NCBI RefSeq assembly: GCF_000718985.1
Contig: NZ_JODL01000049.1
Span: 1 to 18,272 of the forward strand
DNA from: Streptomyces megasporus
GTDB taxonomy: Bacteria; Actinomycetota; Actinomycetes; Streptomycetales; Streptomycetaceae
Direction: 5' to 3'
DNA length: 18,272 nucleotides
Position 1 is the first letter of the stretch, and the number at the start of each line of letters is the position of its first letter. The translations under genes and the position numbers were made by a program. Positions 1-7,827 of this stretch are shown in pieces. A model generated the notes under the pieces. It was given only the letters and a program-made list of their open reading frames with translations. It ran no database searches and had not been told where the DNA came from.

Positions 1-81
1 CGGCGAGTCGACGTGCTGTGGGCCATGCTGCGTGACAAGAGGCTGTTCACCTCCGCCCCGCCGGTCACGCAAGCGGCTTGA
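1..81 (+). CDS. IS110-family transposase, C-terminal end (partial)
   Basis: Reading frame 1 is open from the first base to TGA at 79-81 and encodes 26 residues containing RRVDVLWAMLRD. This matches the closing segment typical of IS110-family transposases (usually ARRRxNVLWAMLRD, a few tens of residues before the end). The rest of the element lies left of the window. IS110 enzymes are DEDD/serine recombinases guided by a bridge RNA, and they usually leave no long terminal inverted repeats. The stop is only 5 bp from the stop of the convergent TPR gene, so the element end lies at or just inside the boundary of the biosynthetic island. The assignment rests on a short stretch, but the motif is characteristic. 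Confidence 0.72.
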   Translation, partial: RRVDVLWAMLRDKRLFTSAPPVTQAA

Positions 82-86
82 CTTCA

Positions 87-1268
87 TCATTGAGATTCCC
101 TAAGGCTACGCGCGCATGCCAGGGCGCTATTCAGCACCTTCGCGTTGCCCGGCACGAGCGCGGCCAGATCCCCGTACCGGGCGAGTGCCGACGCTGGCTC
201 TCCCGCCTTCTCCCAGGACGCCGCCGCCTTGAGCAGATGGTGTCCCACGTACGGCGCGCCCTTGCTGACCGCGACGTCGTACAGCTCCGCGGCCTTGCGG
301 CACTGGCCGAACCGCACGTACGCCTCGGCCAGTTCGCCGTAGCTGATGGACCATTCAGGATCCAGGGCGATGAGCGCGTGGCCCGACTCGACCGCGGCGT
401 CGACGTCGCGCGTAACGTACATGTGCTCCTTAAGAGAAGACTCGTGGTAGGTCTTCATCAAGTTGAGTTCATACGCGCGGGGCCGCCGCTGGATCGTCTC
501 TTCCGCCGCGGCACGTGCCGACTCCATGTACGAGCGGGTCCGTTCCGCCATTCCCCTGGCCGCCGGCAGCATGGCGAGTCCCCGGTACCACGAGGAAACG
601 GTGGCCGGGTCCCCCGCCGTCTCCGCGCGCTGGGCGAGAGAGTGGCCGACGCGCACGCTCCACACGAAGTCGTCGTGGGTGACCTCTTGGCGCTTGAGGT
701 ACCACACCACGCCCTGAGCGCAGGCGTCGAGGGCCCGACCGGGCGGTACCTCGCCCGCCATGATCGCGTTACGCATGACGGCGAACGCCTCGGCCGACCG
801 TCGCGGGTCGTCCTGACGGTTGGCCAGGACGAACGTGAGCCAGGCCACCTCGAAGCGCTCACGGTGTCCGGCCGCCAGCGCCCGCGCCTCGGCCAGCACG
901 GTTTCTGCCAGGGCTGGGCGGGCGACGCTGATCAGCGCCGAAGCGAGGTTCACGCGTTGGACGAGCGTAAGGTCGGCGCGGTGGTCCAGCACCTCGCCGA
1001 GGCGGCGCATCGTGGCGGTCGGCCGATGGTCGAGTCGAGCGACCTGTTCGGATGGCACCCGTTCGAGCACCGCCACCTCGTGGAGGACGTTCGCCTCGAA
1101 GACTTGTGTGAACCGGTAGCCGAAGCGGGTTTCGTCGGACTCCTCGAACGACTCGACGCACGCGCGCGAGAAGATGTCGGCCGGGTGTTCCCGGTCGCCA
1201 TACTCAAGGCCGATCAGCACCTCCTGAAACGAGCTCCGGGTGATGGCCGGGCGGCGATCCCACTGCAT
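87..1268 (-). CDS. TPR-repeat protein, last gene of the peptide operon
   Basis: A 393-residue soluble protein. The start is ATG at 1266-1268, which overlaps the stop of the pentapeptide-repeat gene as TGATG, so translation is probably coupled. The open frame extends 45 codons further upstream, but that part is Arg-rich and overlaps the neighbour. The C-terminal third has helical repeats with TPR signatures: ALDPEWSISYGELAEAYVRFGQ, then a KAAELYDVAVSKG unit, then a SWEKAGEPASALARYGDL unit. The N-terminal half is helical without a recognised catalytic motif. TPR proteins are protein- or peptide-binding scaffolds. In this operon it could bind the leader peptide or hold the enzymes together, which is inference. 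The gene ends in TGATGA 5 bp from the IS110 stop, so its 3' end may have been reshaped by the element. Confidence 0.8.
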   Translation of the reverse strand: MQWDRRPAITRSSFQEVLIGLEYGDREHPADIFSRACVESFEESDETRFGYRFTQVFEANVLHEVAVLERVPSEQVARLDHRPTATMRRLGEVLDHRADLTLVQRVNLASALISVARPALAETVLAEARALAAGHRERFEVAWLTFVLANRQDDPRRSAEAFAVMRNAIMAGEVPPGRALDACAQGVVWYLKRQEVTHDDFVWSVRVGHSLAQRAETAGDPATVSSWYRGLAMLPAARGMAERTRSYMESARAAAEETIQRRPRAYELNLMKTYHESSLKEHMYVTRDVDAAVESGHALIALDPEWSISYGELAEAYVRFGQCRKAAELYDVAVSKGAPYVGHHLLKAAASWEKAGEPASALARYGDLAALVPGNAKVLNSALACARSLRESQ

Positions 1269-1981
1269 CAGGCATGTCCCTTCGTCGTCTGCGTTGAAGG
1301 GCGTGTGCCGCCCACGTCGGCGGTCGCTCGCTTTCCTTCGAGGTCGCTGGCGCGGTGCATCTCCGCACCGTCGAGGTACGCCGAGGAGAGGTCGACGTCC
1401 CACAGGTAGGAGTCGGTCAGGTCCGCGCCACGGAATGCAGTGCGGGCGCAGACCGCCCGCTGGAGGTCGGCGTGGATGAGGGAGGTGCGCCGGAGATCCG
1501 CCTCTGTGAGGTCGGCGTTGAGCAGACTCGCCCGGTACAGGTTGGCTCCGGCGAGGTCGGCGCCGACCAGGACCGCCTCCGAGAGATCCGCTTTGGCCAG
1601 GTCGGCGCCGCGCAGGTCAGCCTCGCTGAGATCGGCTTCCGCGAGCTGCGCGCCGGCTAGCTGGGCCCCGCGCAGGTCTGCCTGCGACAAGTCGGTTCCG
1701 GTCCCGTGGCCGCGCAGCAGCGTCCAGCCGTCGACCACCCAGACGTCCAGGTCATGATCGCGGCCCGGACTACGCACGAAGAGCACGGTGCGCAGGTTGT
1801 GGCTGGCGGCGGCCAGTTCCGCGGCGTCGTGGTACACCCGGCCTGCGTTGATTTGGGAAGCGGCGTACGACCTGAGGTCGGTGGTGAGCGTCGCCATGGA
1901 ATCGATCGCGACGAGCCCACAGTTGTCGCTCGCCGTCTCACCGGTACACTCCGTGGCCATGAGGTCCAATAGCGGCCGCAT
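1268..1981 (-). CDS. Pentapeptide-repeat protein
   Basis: A 237-residue protein. The start is ATG at 1979-1981, preceded by a good Shine-Dalgarno (GGAGGG, about 7 bases away) and lying 10 bp after the preceding stop. About the first 85 residues have no repeats. From roughly residue 95 to 205 the sequence is a run of A(D/N)LXX pentapeptides (for example SQADLRGAQL, EADLSEADLR, GADLAGANL), the signature of a right-handed quadrilateral beta-helix. Family members such as Qnr, MfpA and AlbG mimic DNA and protect gyrase from toxins; others have no known role. In a biosynthetic operon with an exporter, self-protection of the producer is a reasonable inference, but a scaffold role is equally possible. 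The stop overlaps the TPR gene start by one base. Confidence 0.88.
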   Translation of the reverse strand: MRPLLDLMATECTGETASDNCGLVAIDSMATLTTDLRSYAASQINAGRVYHDAAELAAASHNLRTVLFVRSPGRDHDLDVWVVDGWTLLRGHGTGTDLSQADLRGAQLAGAQLAEADLSEADLRGADLAKADLSEAVLVGADLAGANLYRASLLNADLTEADLRRTSLIHADLQRAVCARTAFRGADLTDSYLWDVDLSSAYLDGAEMHRASDLEGKRATADVGGTRPSTQTTKGHA

Positions 1982-1991
1982 GTTCACCCTC

Positions 1992-2663
1992 CTACCGGTC
2001 GTCGGTCGAGTGGGCCCGGGGACCCGTGAATGCGTGTATGGCCTGCCCCAGCAGGGGGACCTCGTTGAAGAAGAAACTGTGCGTGAGCCGTGAACTGGCT
2101 GGGCCGACGCCCAGGCCGGCGAGCGGAGCGTGATAGAACTCGCACCCGCGGAAGAGGATGAGCCGGTTGTAGACCGGGGCGATCGTAGTGCTGAGTTCCC
2201 ACTTCGATAGGTCGCGTTCATCGCGGGCGACGACCTTCTGCTGAAAGGCCTGGGCGTCGGCGAAGCCGTGGGCCCGGGCCTGCCGGTCCGTCGGAGGCCC
2301 CTCCAGGCCGGTCTCCTTGTGCCGGAAGAAGCCTGTCCCCGTGCTCATGTCGGCGCCGGGCGTCAGGTAGACCATGGCCGCCCAGTCGATGTTCACATCG
2401 GCGTGCACCGTAGTCTGGCGGCCCGACTCACCCGTGATGAAGCGGAAGCCGCCCCAGGTGAAGCGGGAGCGGTCGACCTGAACGCGGGCGCCGATCAGCG
2501 CTTCGAAAGTGCGCTTGATGGCGTCGCTTTGGATGCTGTGCCGGCTTTGGTACCCGGGGTAGCGCGTGGACGCGATGTCCGCGTACTCCGACCGGAGCGC
2601 CCGTTCCCGGATGACGTCCGGGTTCGGGTAGAAGTCGTCGACGATGATCACTTTAGAGCGCAT
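1992..2663 (-). CDS. DUF6445-like protein, likely Fe(II)/2-oxoglutarate-type oxygenase (intact metal site)
   Basis: A 223-residue protein that opens with VIIVDDFYPNPDVIRE, the beginning I associate with the DUF6445 family. Residues fit a double-stranded beta-helix oxygenase: H87 and D89 in TTVHADVNIDW (HxD), a distal H178 in FRGCEFYHAP, and R192 in SSRLTHSFFF as a possible 2-oxoglutarate-binding Arg. If so, it would hydroxylate or otherwise oxidise a substrate using Fe(II), O2 and 2-oxoglutarate, here perhaps a side chain of the 55-residue peptide. The start codon overlaps the end of its paralogue by 11 bp, indicating coupled translation. The family name is recalled and the reaction is inferred; the residue pattern is visible. 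Confidence 0.8.
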   Translation of the reverse strand: MRSKVIIVDDFYPNPDVIRERALRSEYADIASTRYPGYQSRHSIQSDAIKRTFEALIGARVQVDRSRFTWGGFRFITGESGRQTTVHADVNIDWAAMVYLTPGADMSTGTGFFRHKETGLEGPPTDRQARAHGFADAQAFQQKVVARDERDLSKWELSTTIAPVYNRLILFRGCEFYHAPLAGLGVGPASSRLTHSFFFNEVPLLGQAIHAFTGPRAHSTDDR

Positions 2664-3198
2664 GGGCGGTCCTTTCCGGCAGCGGGACGATGTCGAAGCC
2701 CCACTCGTGACTCAGCCAGCCGTCGGCCAGTCCGGTGCCGAATCCCGGCGATGCGCGCCGACTTAGCACGGAAGAGCGGTAGAGCACCAGGCGGTTGAAC
2801 CGCACCGGAATGAAGGCGCACTCGACCCAGTCGTCCGGTCCGCCCGGCTGCTGCCGCAGGAACGTCAGTCCCGCCCCCGGCGGCGGGGCGGCCGACAGGA
2901 AGACGATCGCCGTCCATTCGGTCGGCTCCCGGTGGGGAGCGTCGTCGCCGGGCACGTCCTTGTCCCGGAGCACGAACCGGCCCCCGTCCGGTGGTGGGAC
3001 GGTTCGGTCCGCCCTCGTGCCCAGCAGGCTGCTGACCGTCGCGGCGGCCCACGGGTCGACGTGGCAGGGTCCGACGAGCCGGCCGCGCCCGGGTGCGGCG
3101 GATGCCCCATCGGTGATGACGGGCGCATCGAGTGCCTGGGACGTCAAGGCCACCGGATTCGGGTGGAAGTCGTCTACTACTTCAAGCGTTTTGCGCAT
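2653..3198 (-). CDS. DUF6445-like paralogue with degenerate metal site
   Basis: A 181-residue protein that starts LEVVDDFHPNPVAL and aligns along its length with the next gene: TEWTAIVFLS against IDWAAMVYLT, and FNRLVLYRSS against YNRLILFRGC. It is about 40 residues shorter, mainly in the middle. The HxD motif is replaced by H89-R-E91. The distal His position is Arg (SRRA where the paralogue has FYHAP) and the candidate 2-oxoglutarate-binding Arg is replaced by Trp (GWLSHEW). It is therefore probably not a functional Fe(II) oxygenase and may be a binding partner or regulatory subunit of the intact copy. The start lies 17 bp inside the methyltransferase gene. Tandem duplication followed by divergence is the simplest origin. 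Confidence 0.77.
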   Translation of the reverse strand: MRKTLEVVDDFHPNPVALTSQALDAPVITDGASAAPGRGRLVGPCHVDPWAAATVSSLLGTRADRTVPPPDGGRFVLRDKDVPGDDAPHREPTEWTAIVFLSAAPPPGAGLTFLRQQPGGPDDWVECAFIPVRFNRLVLYRSSVLSRRASPGFGTGLADGWLSHEWGFDIVPLPERTAHAL

Positions 3199-3847
3199 CT
3201 CGCGGTCCGTCCTTGTAGCTCACCAGGAGGCCGTGGGCGCTGCCGACGAAGGCGGAGTGCAGCCGGTTGCTGCGCGCCACCGCGCTCACGTACGTGGCGA
3301 TGGCCTTCGTTTCCCTGTCTGGGTCGACACCGGGCTCGGACTCGCCGCTGAAGTCACCGCCCGGGGCTACGTCGTCGGCGATCAGCAGACCTCCACTGCG
3401 GAGGAGGGGGAAGCACAGCTTCAGATACTGCGGATACGCCTTCTTGTCGGCGTCGATGAACACCATGTCGACGCTCTCGGGCCGCAGCGTCGTCAGATGG
3501 GTGACCGCGTCCGCGTGCACAACCTCGACCCGGTCGCCCACGCCGGCCTCGTCGAGATAGGCGCGCGCGTTCTGGGCATTGTCGGCGTCGCTCTCGATTG
3601 TGACGAGGTGTCCGTCCGGCGGCAACCCGCGGGCGATGTGGATCGCGGAGTAGCCGAACAAGGTTCCAATCTCGACCACCAACCGGGGGCGGTGCAGCAA
3701 CGTGAGCAGATGGAGTATCCGTGCGCCGTTGTCGTCGATCTGGATGGATGGCAGCTTCTTCTCAAGGAGCGCGTCGCGGAGAATTCCGTCCAGGATTTCG
3801 TCCCGGGGCCCCAGCAGGGAGCGGACGTAGGCAGGGCTGCGGGTCAT
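3182..3847 (-). CDS. SAM-dependent O-methyltransferase (caffeoyl-CoA/catechol OMT type)
   Basis: A 221-residue class I methyltransferase. The motifs are clear: motif I EIGTLFGYSAI (residues 59-69), the acidic end of beta-2 TIES (E85), MVFIDADKKAYPQY (about 129-142) with the DADK typical of the cation-dependent OMT family, and LIADDVAPGG (about 155-164) carrying the second metal-ligand pair. Such enzymes transfer methyl from SAM to a catechol-type or other hydroxyl held by a divalent metal. The start chosen is ATG at 3845-3847, which overlaps the peptidase stop as ATGA and has GGAGG 8 bases upstream; a GTG 15 bases earlier would overlap that Shine-Dalgarno. It probably modifies the product of this cluster, possibly at a hydroxyl installed by the oxygenase. 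The catechol requirement of many relatives is hard to match to the peptide, whose only Tyr is residue 4. Confidence 0.88.
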   Translation of the reverse strand: MTRSPAYVRSLLGPRDEILDGILRDALLEKKLPSIQIDDNGARILHLLTLLHRPRLVVEIGTLFGYSAIHIARGLPPDGHLVTIESDADNAQNARAYLDEAGVGDRVEVVHADAVTHLTTLRPESVDMVFIDADKKAYPQYLKLCFPLLRSGGLLIADDVAPGGDFSGESEPGVDPDRETKAIATYVSAVARSNRLHSAFVGSAHGLLVSYKDGPRDAQNA

Positions 3848-5616
3848 CCGGCGGGCCTCCACAGCGCATCGTTGTAGAACGCGAAGATCGATCCGATGTC
3901 AGGGCTGCTGCTCGGCTCATCGAAGTCGAGGCACGCATCGAAGGAAGTCTCGAAGTCCTTTGGTTCGAGATCGGACAGTCGCCTGCTCAGCAGCGGGGAG
4001 AACGCCTCCGCGCTTTCGGCGGCGCTCCTGGTATAGGCGAAGGTTGCGCCTGGATTGGCGTTGATCATCGGCCAGGCGAAGTAGACCGGGAACTCTCCCA
4101 GGGAGCAGTGCCTGGCGACGCCAAATCGGTCGTCCAGTCGCTCGAATGCTTCGCGTAGTCCACCGCTGCTCGCCCGGTGCACCTCGAAGTCGAGTGCTGC
4201 GGTGACCGCCCGGTCGATGTGATTCCGGCGGTATTCGAGTATCTTTACGCGCTGGCAGAATCTCATGCCCTCGCGCTCCTCCTCGGACAGGTCGAGATGG
4301 GAGACGAAATCCGGGTGGTACACCCATTTCTCGGTCCACATGCTGAGGTCTTCGATGCGTTCCAGCGGCAGGTAGTCGAGGCCGGAAAGCGTTGGAAGCC
4401 GTTTTCGAATCAGAATGTGGTTGAGGGCGTGGCCGACTTCGTGGAACAGGCTGTGGACGTTCTGGAAAGTGATGAGTTCTCGACCGTCCGAATTGCGATG
4501 GAATCGGCACGAGATGTAGGCGATCGGAAGCTGGACGATGCTTCCCCAGTCCACCCGGTTACGGATGCCGCTGGTGGTGTTCGCCGTGCGGTTGCGGCCC
4601 GAGTCCCACAAGTCGAAGTTGATGTACCCGATAGTTTCGTCGCCTCGGAACACGACGACGGTCCACACACCTGGCCCGGAGTCCGGGAGCCGTCGCATCG
4701 ACAGGCCGAAGACCCGCGCGGTCACCCCTTCAATGAACTCCAGGCAGGCGCGGAGGTCGAACAGAGGAACCTTCAGGTCGCTCTGAAGGGTGCGGATGTA
4801 GTGCCCGAAGTGGTCGACGGGCGTGTCGACATCGCCGATCGCCTCGCGGATCTCGGAATCGAGCAACCCCCGGTCCTCGACAGCTCCTGACACGTAGGTG
4901 TCGACGATATGGCGGGCTGTGTCCTCAGGGATGGCGCACCGTCGCATGGTCTGCTCGAGGACACTCCGCGCGCCCTGCCGCCGACTCGTCGCGCGCCGGA
5001 TGTCGATCATTCGGTCGACCGTGTCGATCAGGGGGTCGAGTCGCTTGTCGCGCAGCGCCGTCATCGCGCTGGTGAGCTTTGTACGGCGAGCGGCTTCCGG
5101 CGTGGCGCTGATCAGCGTGTAGCCGATGGTGTCCGCCGTTCCTCCTTCGGTGTCGACTCCGAGGCGTGCAAAGAGGGCCAGTTGGTCGTTCCGACCCGCT
5201 TGGACTATGTCCTTGGCCTGGTCCTGCAGACGCGCGAGTTCCGCTGTGCTCGTATGGTCCGCCGCGAGTTTGTCGTTCAGATGCCCGATGTAGGCCTGCC
5301 GACACTCCTCGATGTCCGGGTTCCCGCACTGGAGGCTCTCGCACAGGGCCAGCAAAGTCCTGTCGAGATCCTGATCCTTGAAGAAGGCATCCCGATAGGG
5401 GAGCAGCCACCGGTAGTCGACGTACTGTTCGTTGGACTCGAGGTAGAGGAACACGTACGCGACGTTGTCGTAGATCGCGGCCAGTTCGACGAAGGACTCC
5501 TCCGTCAACCGGCGTTCGGCGAGAATGGCGTCGAGGCGGGTCTTCGCCCCGCTGAGGATCTTCTGTGTGGCCACGAGACTGGATTCGTCCAGACTCGTGA
5601 TGGCATCTAGTTGCAC
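3844..5616 (-). CDS. M3-family zinc metallopeptidase (oligopeptidase F/thimet-like)
   Basis: About 590 residues from a GTG start at 5614-5616, preceded by AGAGGGG about 7 bases upstream. The frame is open further upstream, but that sequence overlaps the stem-loop and looks non-coding. The zinc site is visible: HEVGH at residues 392-396 within VHSLFHEVGHALN, and the third ligand Glu about residue 422 in IEDLSMWTEKW, which aligns with the VExPSQ(M/F)LENW segment of M3 enzymes. The length fits PepF-like members. M3 peptidases are cytoplasmic and degrade or trim short peptides. Placed directly after the 55-residue peptide gene and first in the run, it is the obvious candidate for leader removal or product trimming. 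It carries some codons rare in Streptomyces, such as ATA and GTA. It shares ATGA with the next gene. Confidence 0.9.
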   Translation of the reverse strand: MQLDAITSLDESSLVATQKILSGAKTRLDAILAERRLTEESFVELAAIYDNVAYVFLYLESNEQYVDYRWLLPYRDAFFKDQDLDRTLLALCESLQCGNPDIEECRQAYIGHLNDKLAADHTSTAELARLQDQAKDIVQAGRNDQLALFARLGVDTEGGTADTIGYTLISATPEAARRTKLTSAMTALRDKRLDPLIDTVDRMIDIRRATSRRQGARSVLEQTMRRCAIPEDTARHIVDTYVSGAVEDRGLLDSEIREAIGDVDTPVDHFGHYIRTLQSDLKVPLFDLRACLEFIEGVTARVFGLSMRRLPDSGPGVWTVVVFRGDETIGYINFDLWDSGRNRTANTTSGIRNRVDWGSIVQLPIAYISCRFHRNSDGRELITFQNVHSLFHEVGHALNHILIRKRLPTLSGLDYLPLERIEDLSMWTEKWVYHPDFVSHLDLSEEEREGMRFCQRVKILEYRRNHIDRAVTAALDFEVHRASSGGLREAFERLDDRFGVARHCSLGEFPVYFAWPMINANPGATFAYTRSAAESAEAFSPLLSRRLSDLEPKDFETSFDACLDFDEPSSSPDIGSIFAFYNDALWRPAG

Positions 5617-5677
5617 GTACGCGCCCCTCTGAGGTGTGGCCCGACAGCAGCTTCCGGAGAGTGCGACGATCGTTCGA

Positions 5678-5723
5678 GCGCGTGCTGGCCTGGGCGGGGT
5701 TGCCCGCACTAGCCAGCACGCGC
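5678..5723 (-). terminator. Stem-loop between the peptide gene and the peptidase gene (possible attenuator)
   Basis: A perfect 12-bp inverted repeat (5678-5689 with 5712-5723) encloses a 22-base loop that itself holds a short GGGC/GCCC pair. It sits 20 bases past the peptide stop codon and upstream of the peptidase start. No T-run follows. In RiPP operons such structures often let most transcripts stop after the precursor gene, giving more precursor than enzyme; that role here is inferred. Confidence 0.6.
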
Positions 5724-5742
5724 CGTCTTACGTGTCAGTAAC

Positions 5743-6348
<606 letters not shown>

Positions 6349-7827
6349 ATGAGTGCAGGTCAGGAGGGTGTAGAGCACACCGAGCTGACGAAGAGGAACT
6401 TCTCCAATTTCGCCGTCGTCATCCTGTTGACCTCCTCTGTCGGAGTGGGATTCGGCGCCATCGACCTGGTGATGATCGCGCCGCTCGGCGTCACGTACGT
6501 CGCCGCAGTTGGCCTTGCCGACTTGATCGTGATGGGACTGACGGCCTACTGCACCGGCCTGGTGCACGTGTTCTCCAGCCGGCTCGGGATCGCGGAGGGC
6601 GAGCGCTCGCTGGCCGACCGTCTCGCCGTGCTCGTCGGGGCGTTCGCCGTGTGTGCACTCTTCTTGCAAGCGCTGGCAATGGGCCTCGCGCTCGGCGCCG
6701 AGTGGTTCCTAGAGCGGGCCGGCCAAGACGCCGAGCTGATCCCCCTGGCCGTCGACTACATCGAGGTCAGGCTCTTCGGCATGATCGTCGCGCTCGTGTG
6801 GGCCTCGGCCTCCGAGGCCCTGCGGGTCTGCAACATGAAGAGCATCTCACTCAAGATTATGATCTACGGATTCGTCGGCAACGCCCTGCTCGACTACGCG
6901 TTCCTCCACACGGACGCCGCAGGGGCCTTCTCCTCCCCCGCGCAGGCCGTCGCGGTTGCTACCGTGCTCGTGTACTCAGTCATGGCCGTCTACGGCGCCT
7001 TCGTCTTCGTGCGCCGCGTCCGACAGCGCGAACGCCACCTTTCCCGAGCCGACCGGCACGCGGTGCTCACCGAGTTTCAGTCCATGGTGTGGACCTCGCA
7101 AGGCGTCGGCGTTCGCCACCTGAACGACTACATGGCGGCGATTATCCCTTTTATGTTCATTGGCACTCTAGGCCCGCAGGTACTCGCGGCGTCCGCGGTC
7201 GGTGTGAAGGTATACACGATCTTCTGCCGGGTGCCGCAGGCGTGTGTGACGGGAACGTCGGTCTTCTACAGCTATCAGATCGGCAAGGGGGCCACCGCAG
7301 ACGAGCTGCGGTCCCATGGAAAGCGGCTGCTGGTCTACACGGCGGTGCCGACCGCGATCGGCACTGTTGTGGTCCTCGCCCTGTCGCCCTGGCTTGTGAA
7401 ACTCTTCGGCGGCTCGGGTGAACTCGACGTGCGCCAGGGCGTTGTCATGCTGTTCGCCTTCATGGTCACGATGCCGCTGTATGTGGTGGAGGCCACCTAT
7501 ACGGCCATTCTTACTGTGCACCAGCGAGGAGCCCTGCTCTCGACGGTGACGACTGTTGCAACCTATGGGCTCATGATTCCGCTGGCATGGATCTCCGTGT
7601 TTGTCATGGGGTCCGCGTTCTGGGCCATCGCCCTGGGTTCCATCGCCTCTGCGGCCGTGATTGTGCTGATGCTCGGCCGGGCCTTGTACCGGGACCACTG
7701 GGCCGCAACGCCACCCGCCATGGCCGTCGGCCGGGTCGGCGCCCAGGTCGCCGCATCCGCCCCGGACACCTCGGCGAGTGGCGACGGACGCGATGCGGAG
7801 GGCAAAGGAGAGGGTTTATGGCGGTAG
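6349..7827 (+). CDS. MATE-family multidrug/peptide exporter
   Basis: About 492 residues from ATG 6349. The frame stays open upstream to ATG 6256, but that extension looks non-coding. Twelve hydrophobic segments can be traced, starting with NFAVVILLTSSVGVGFGAIDLVMI and grouped in two halves of six separated by a charged loop (VRRVRQRERHLSRADRH). This is the MATE layout. MATE proteins export cationic or amphipathic compounds using H+ or Na+ gradients. The last about 40 residues are a polar cytoplasmic tail (ASAPDTSASGDGRDAEGKGEG). The 3' end overlaps the KASIII-like gene by 10 bp, so the two form an operon divergent from the peptide genes. It is the likely exporter of the cluster product. Some codons such as ATT and TTT are less typical of Streptomyces. 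Confidence 0.85.
   Translation: MSAGQEGVEHTELTKRNFSNFAVVILLTSSVGVGFGAIDLVMIAPLGVTYVAAVGLADLIVMGLTAYCTGLVHVFSSRLGIAEGERSLADRLAVLVGAFAVCALFLQALAMGLALGAEWFLERAGQDAELIPLAVDYIEVRLFGMIVALVWASASEALRVCNMKSISLKIMIYGFVGNALLDYAFLHTDAAGAFSSPAQAVAVATVLVYSVMAVYGAFVFVRRVRQRERHLSRADRHAVLTEFQSMVWTSQGVGVRHLNDYMAAIIPFMFIGTLGPQVLAASAVGVKVYTIFCRVPQACVTGTSVFYSYQIGKGATADELRSHGKRLLVYTAVPTAIGTVVVLALSPWLVKLFGGSGELDVRQGVVMLFAFMVTMPLYVVEATYTAILTVHQRGALLSTVTTVATYGLMIPLAWISVFVMGSAFWAIALGSIASAAVIVLMLGRALYRDHWAATPPAMAVGRVGAQVAASAPDTSASGDGRDAEGKGEGLWR

Noticed and set aside
78..1409. Long plus-strand open frame opposite the TPR gene
   Set aside because: Arg/His-rich shadow of the minus-strand gene; it lacks a Shine-Dalgarno, and the antisense strand has proper TPR signatures and coupled starts.
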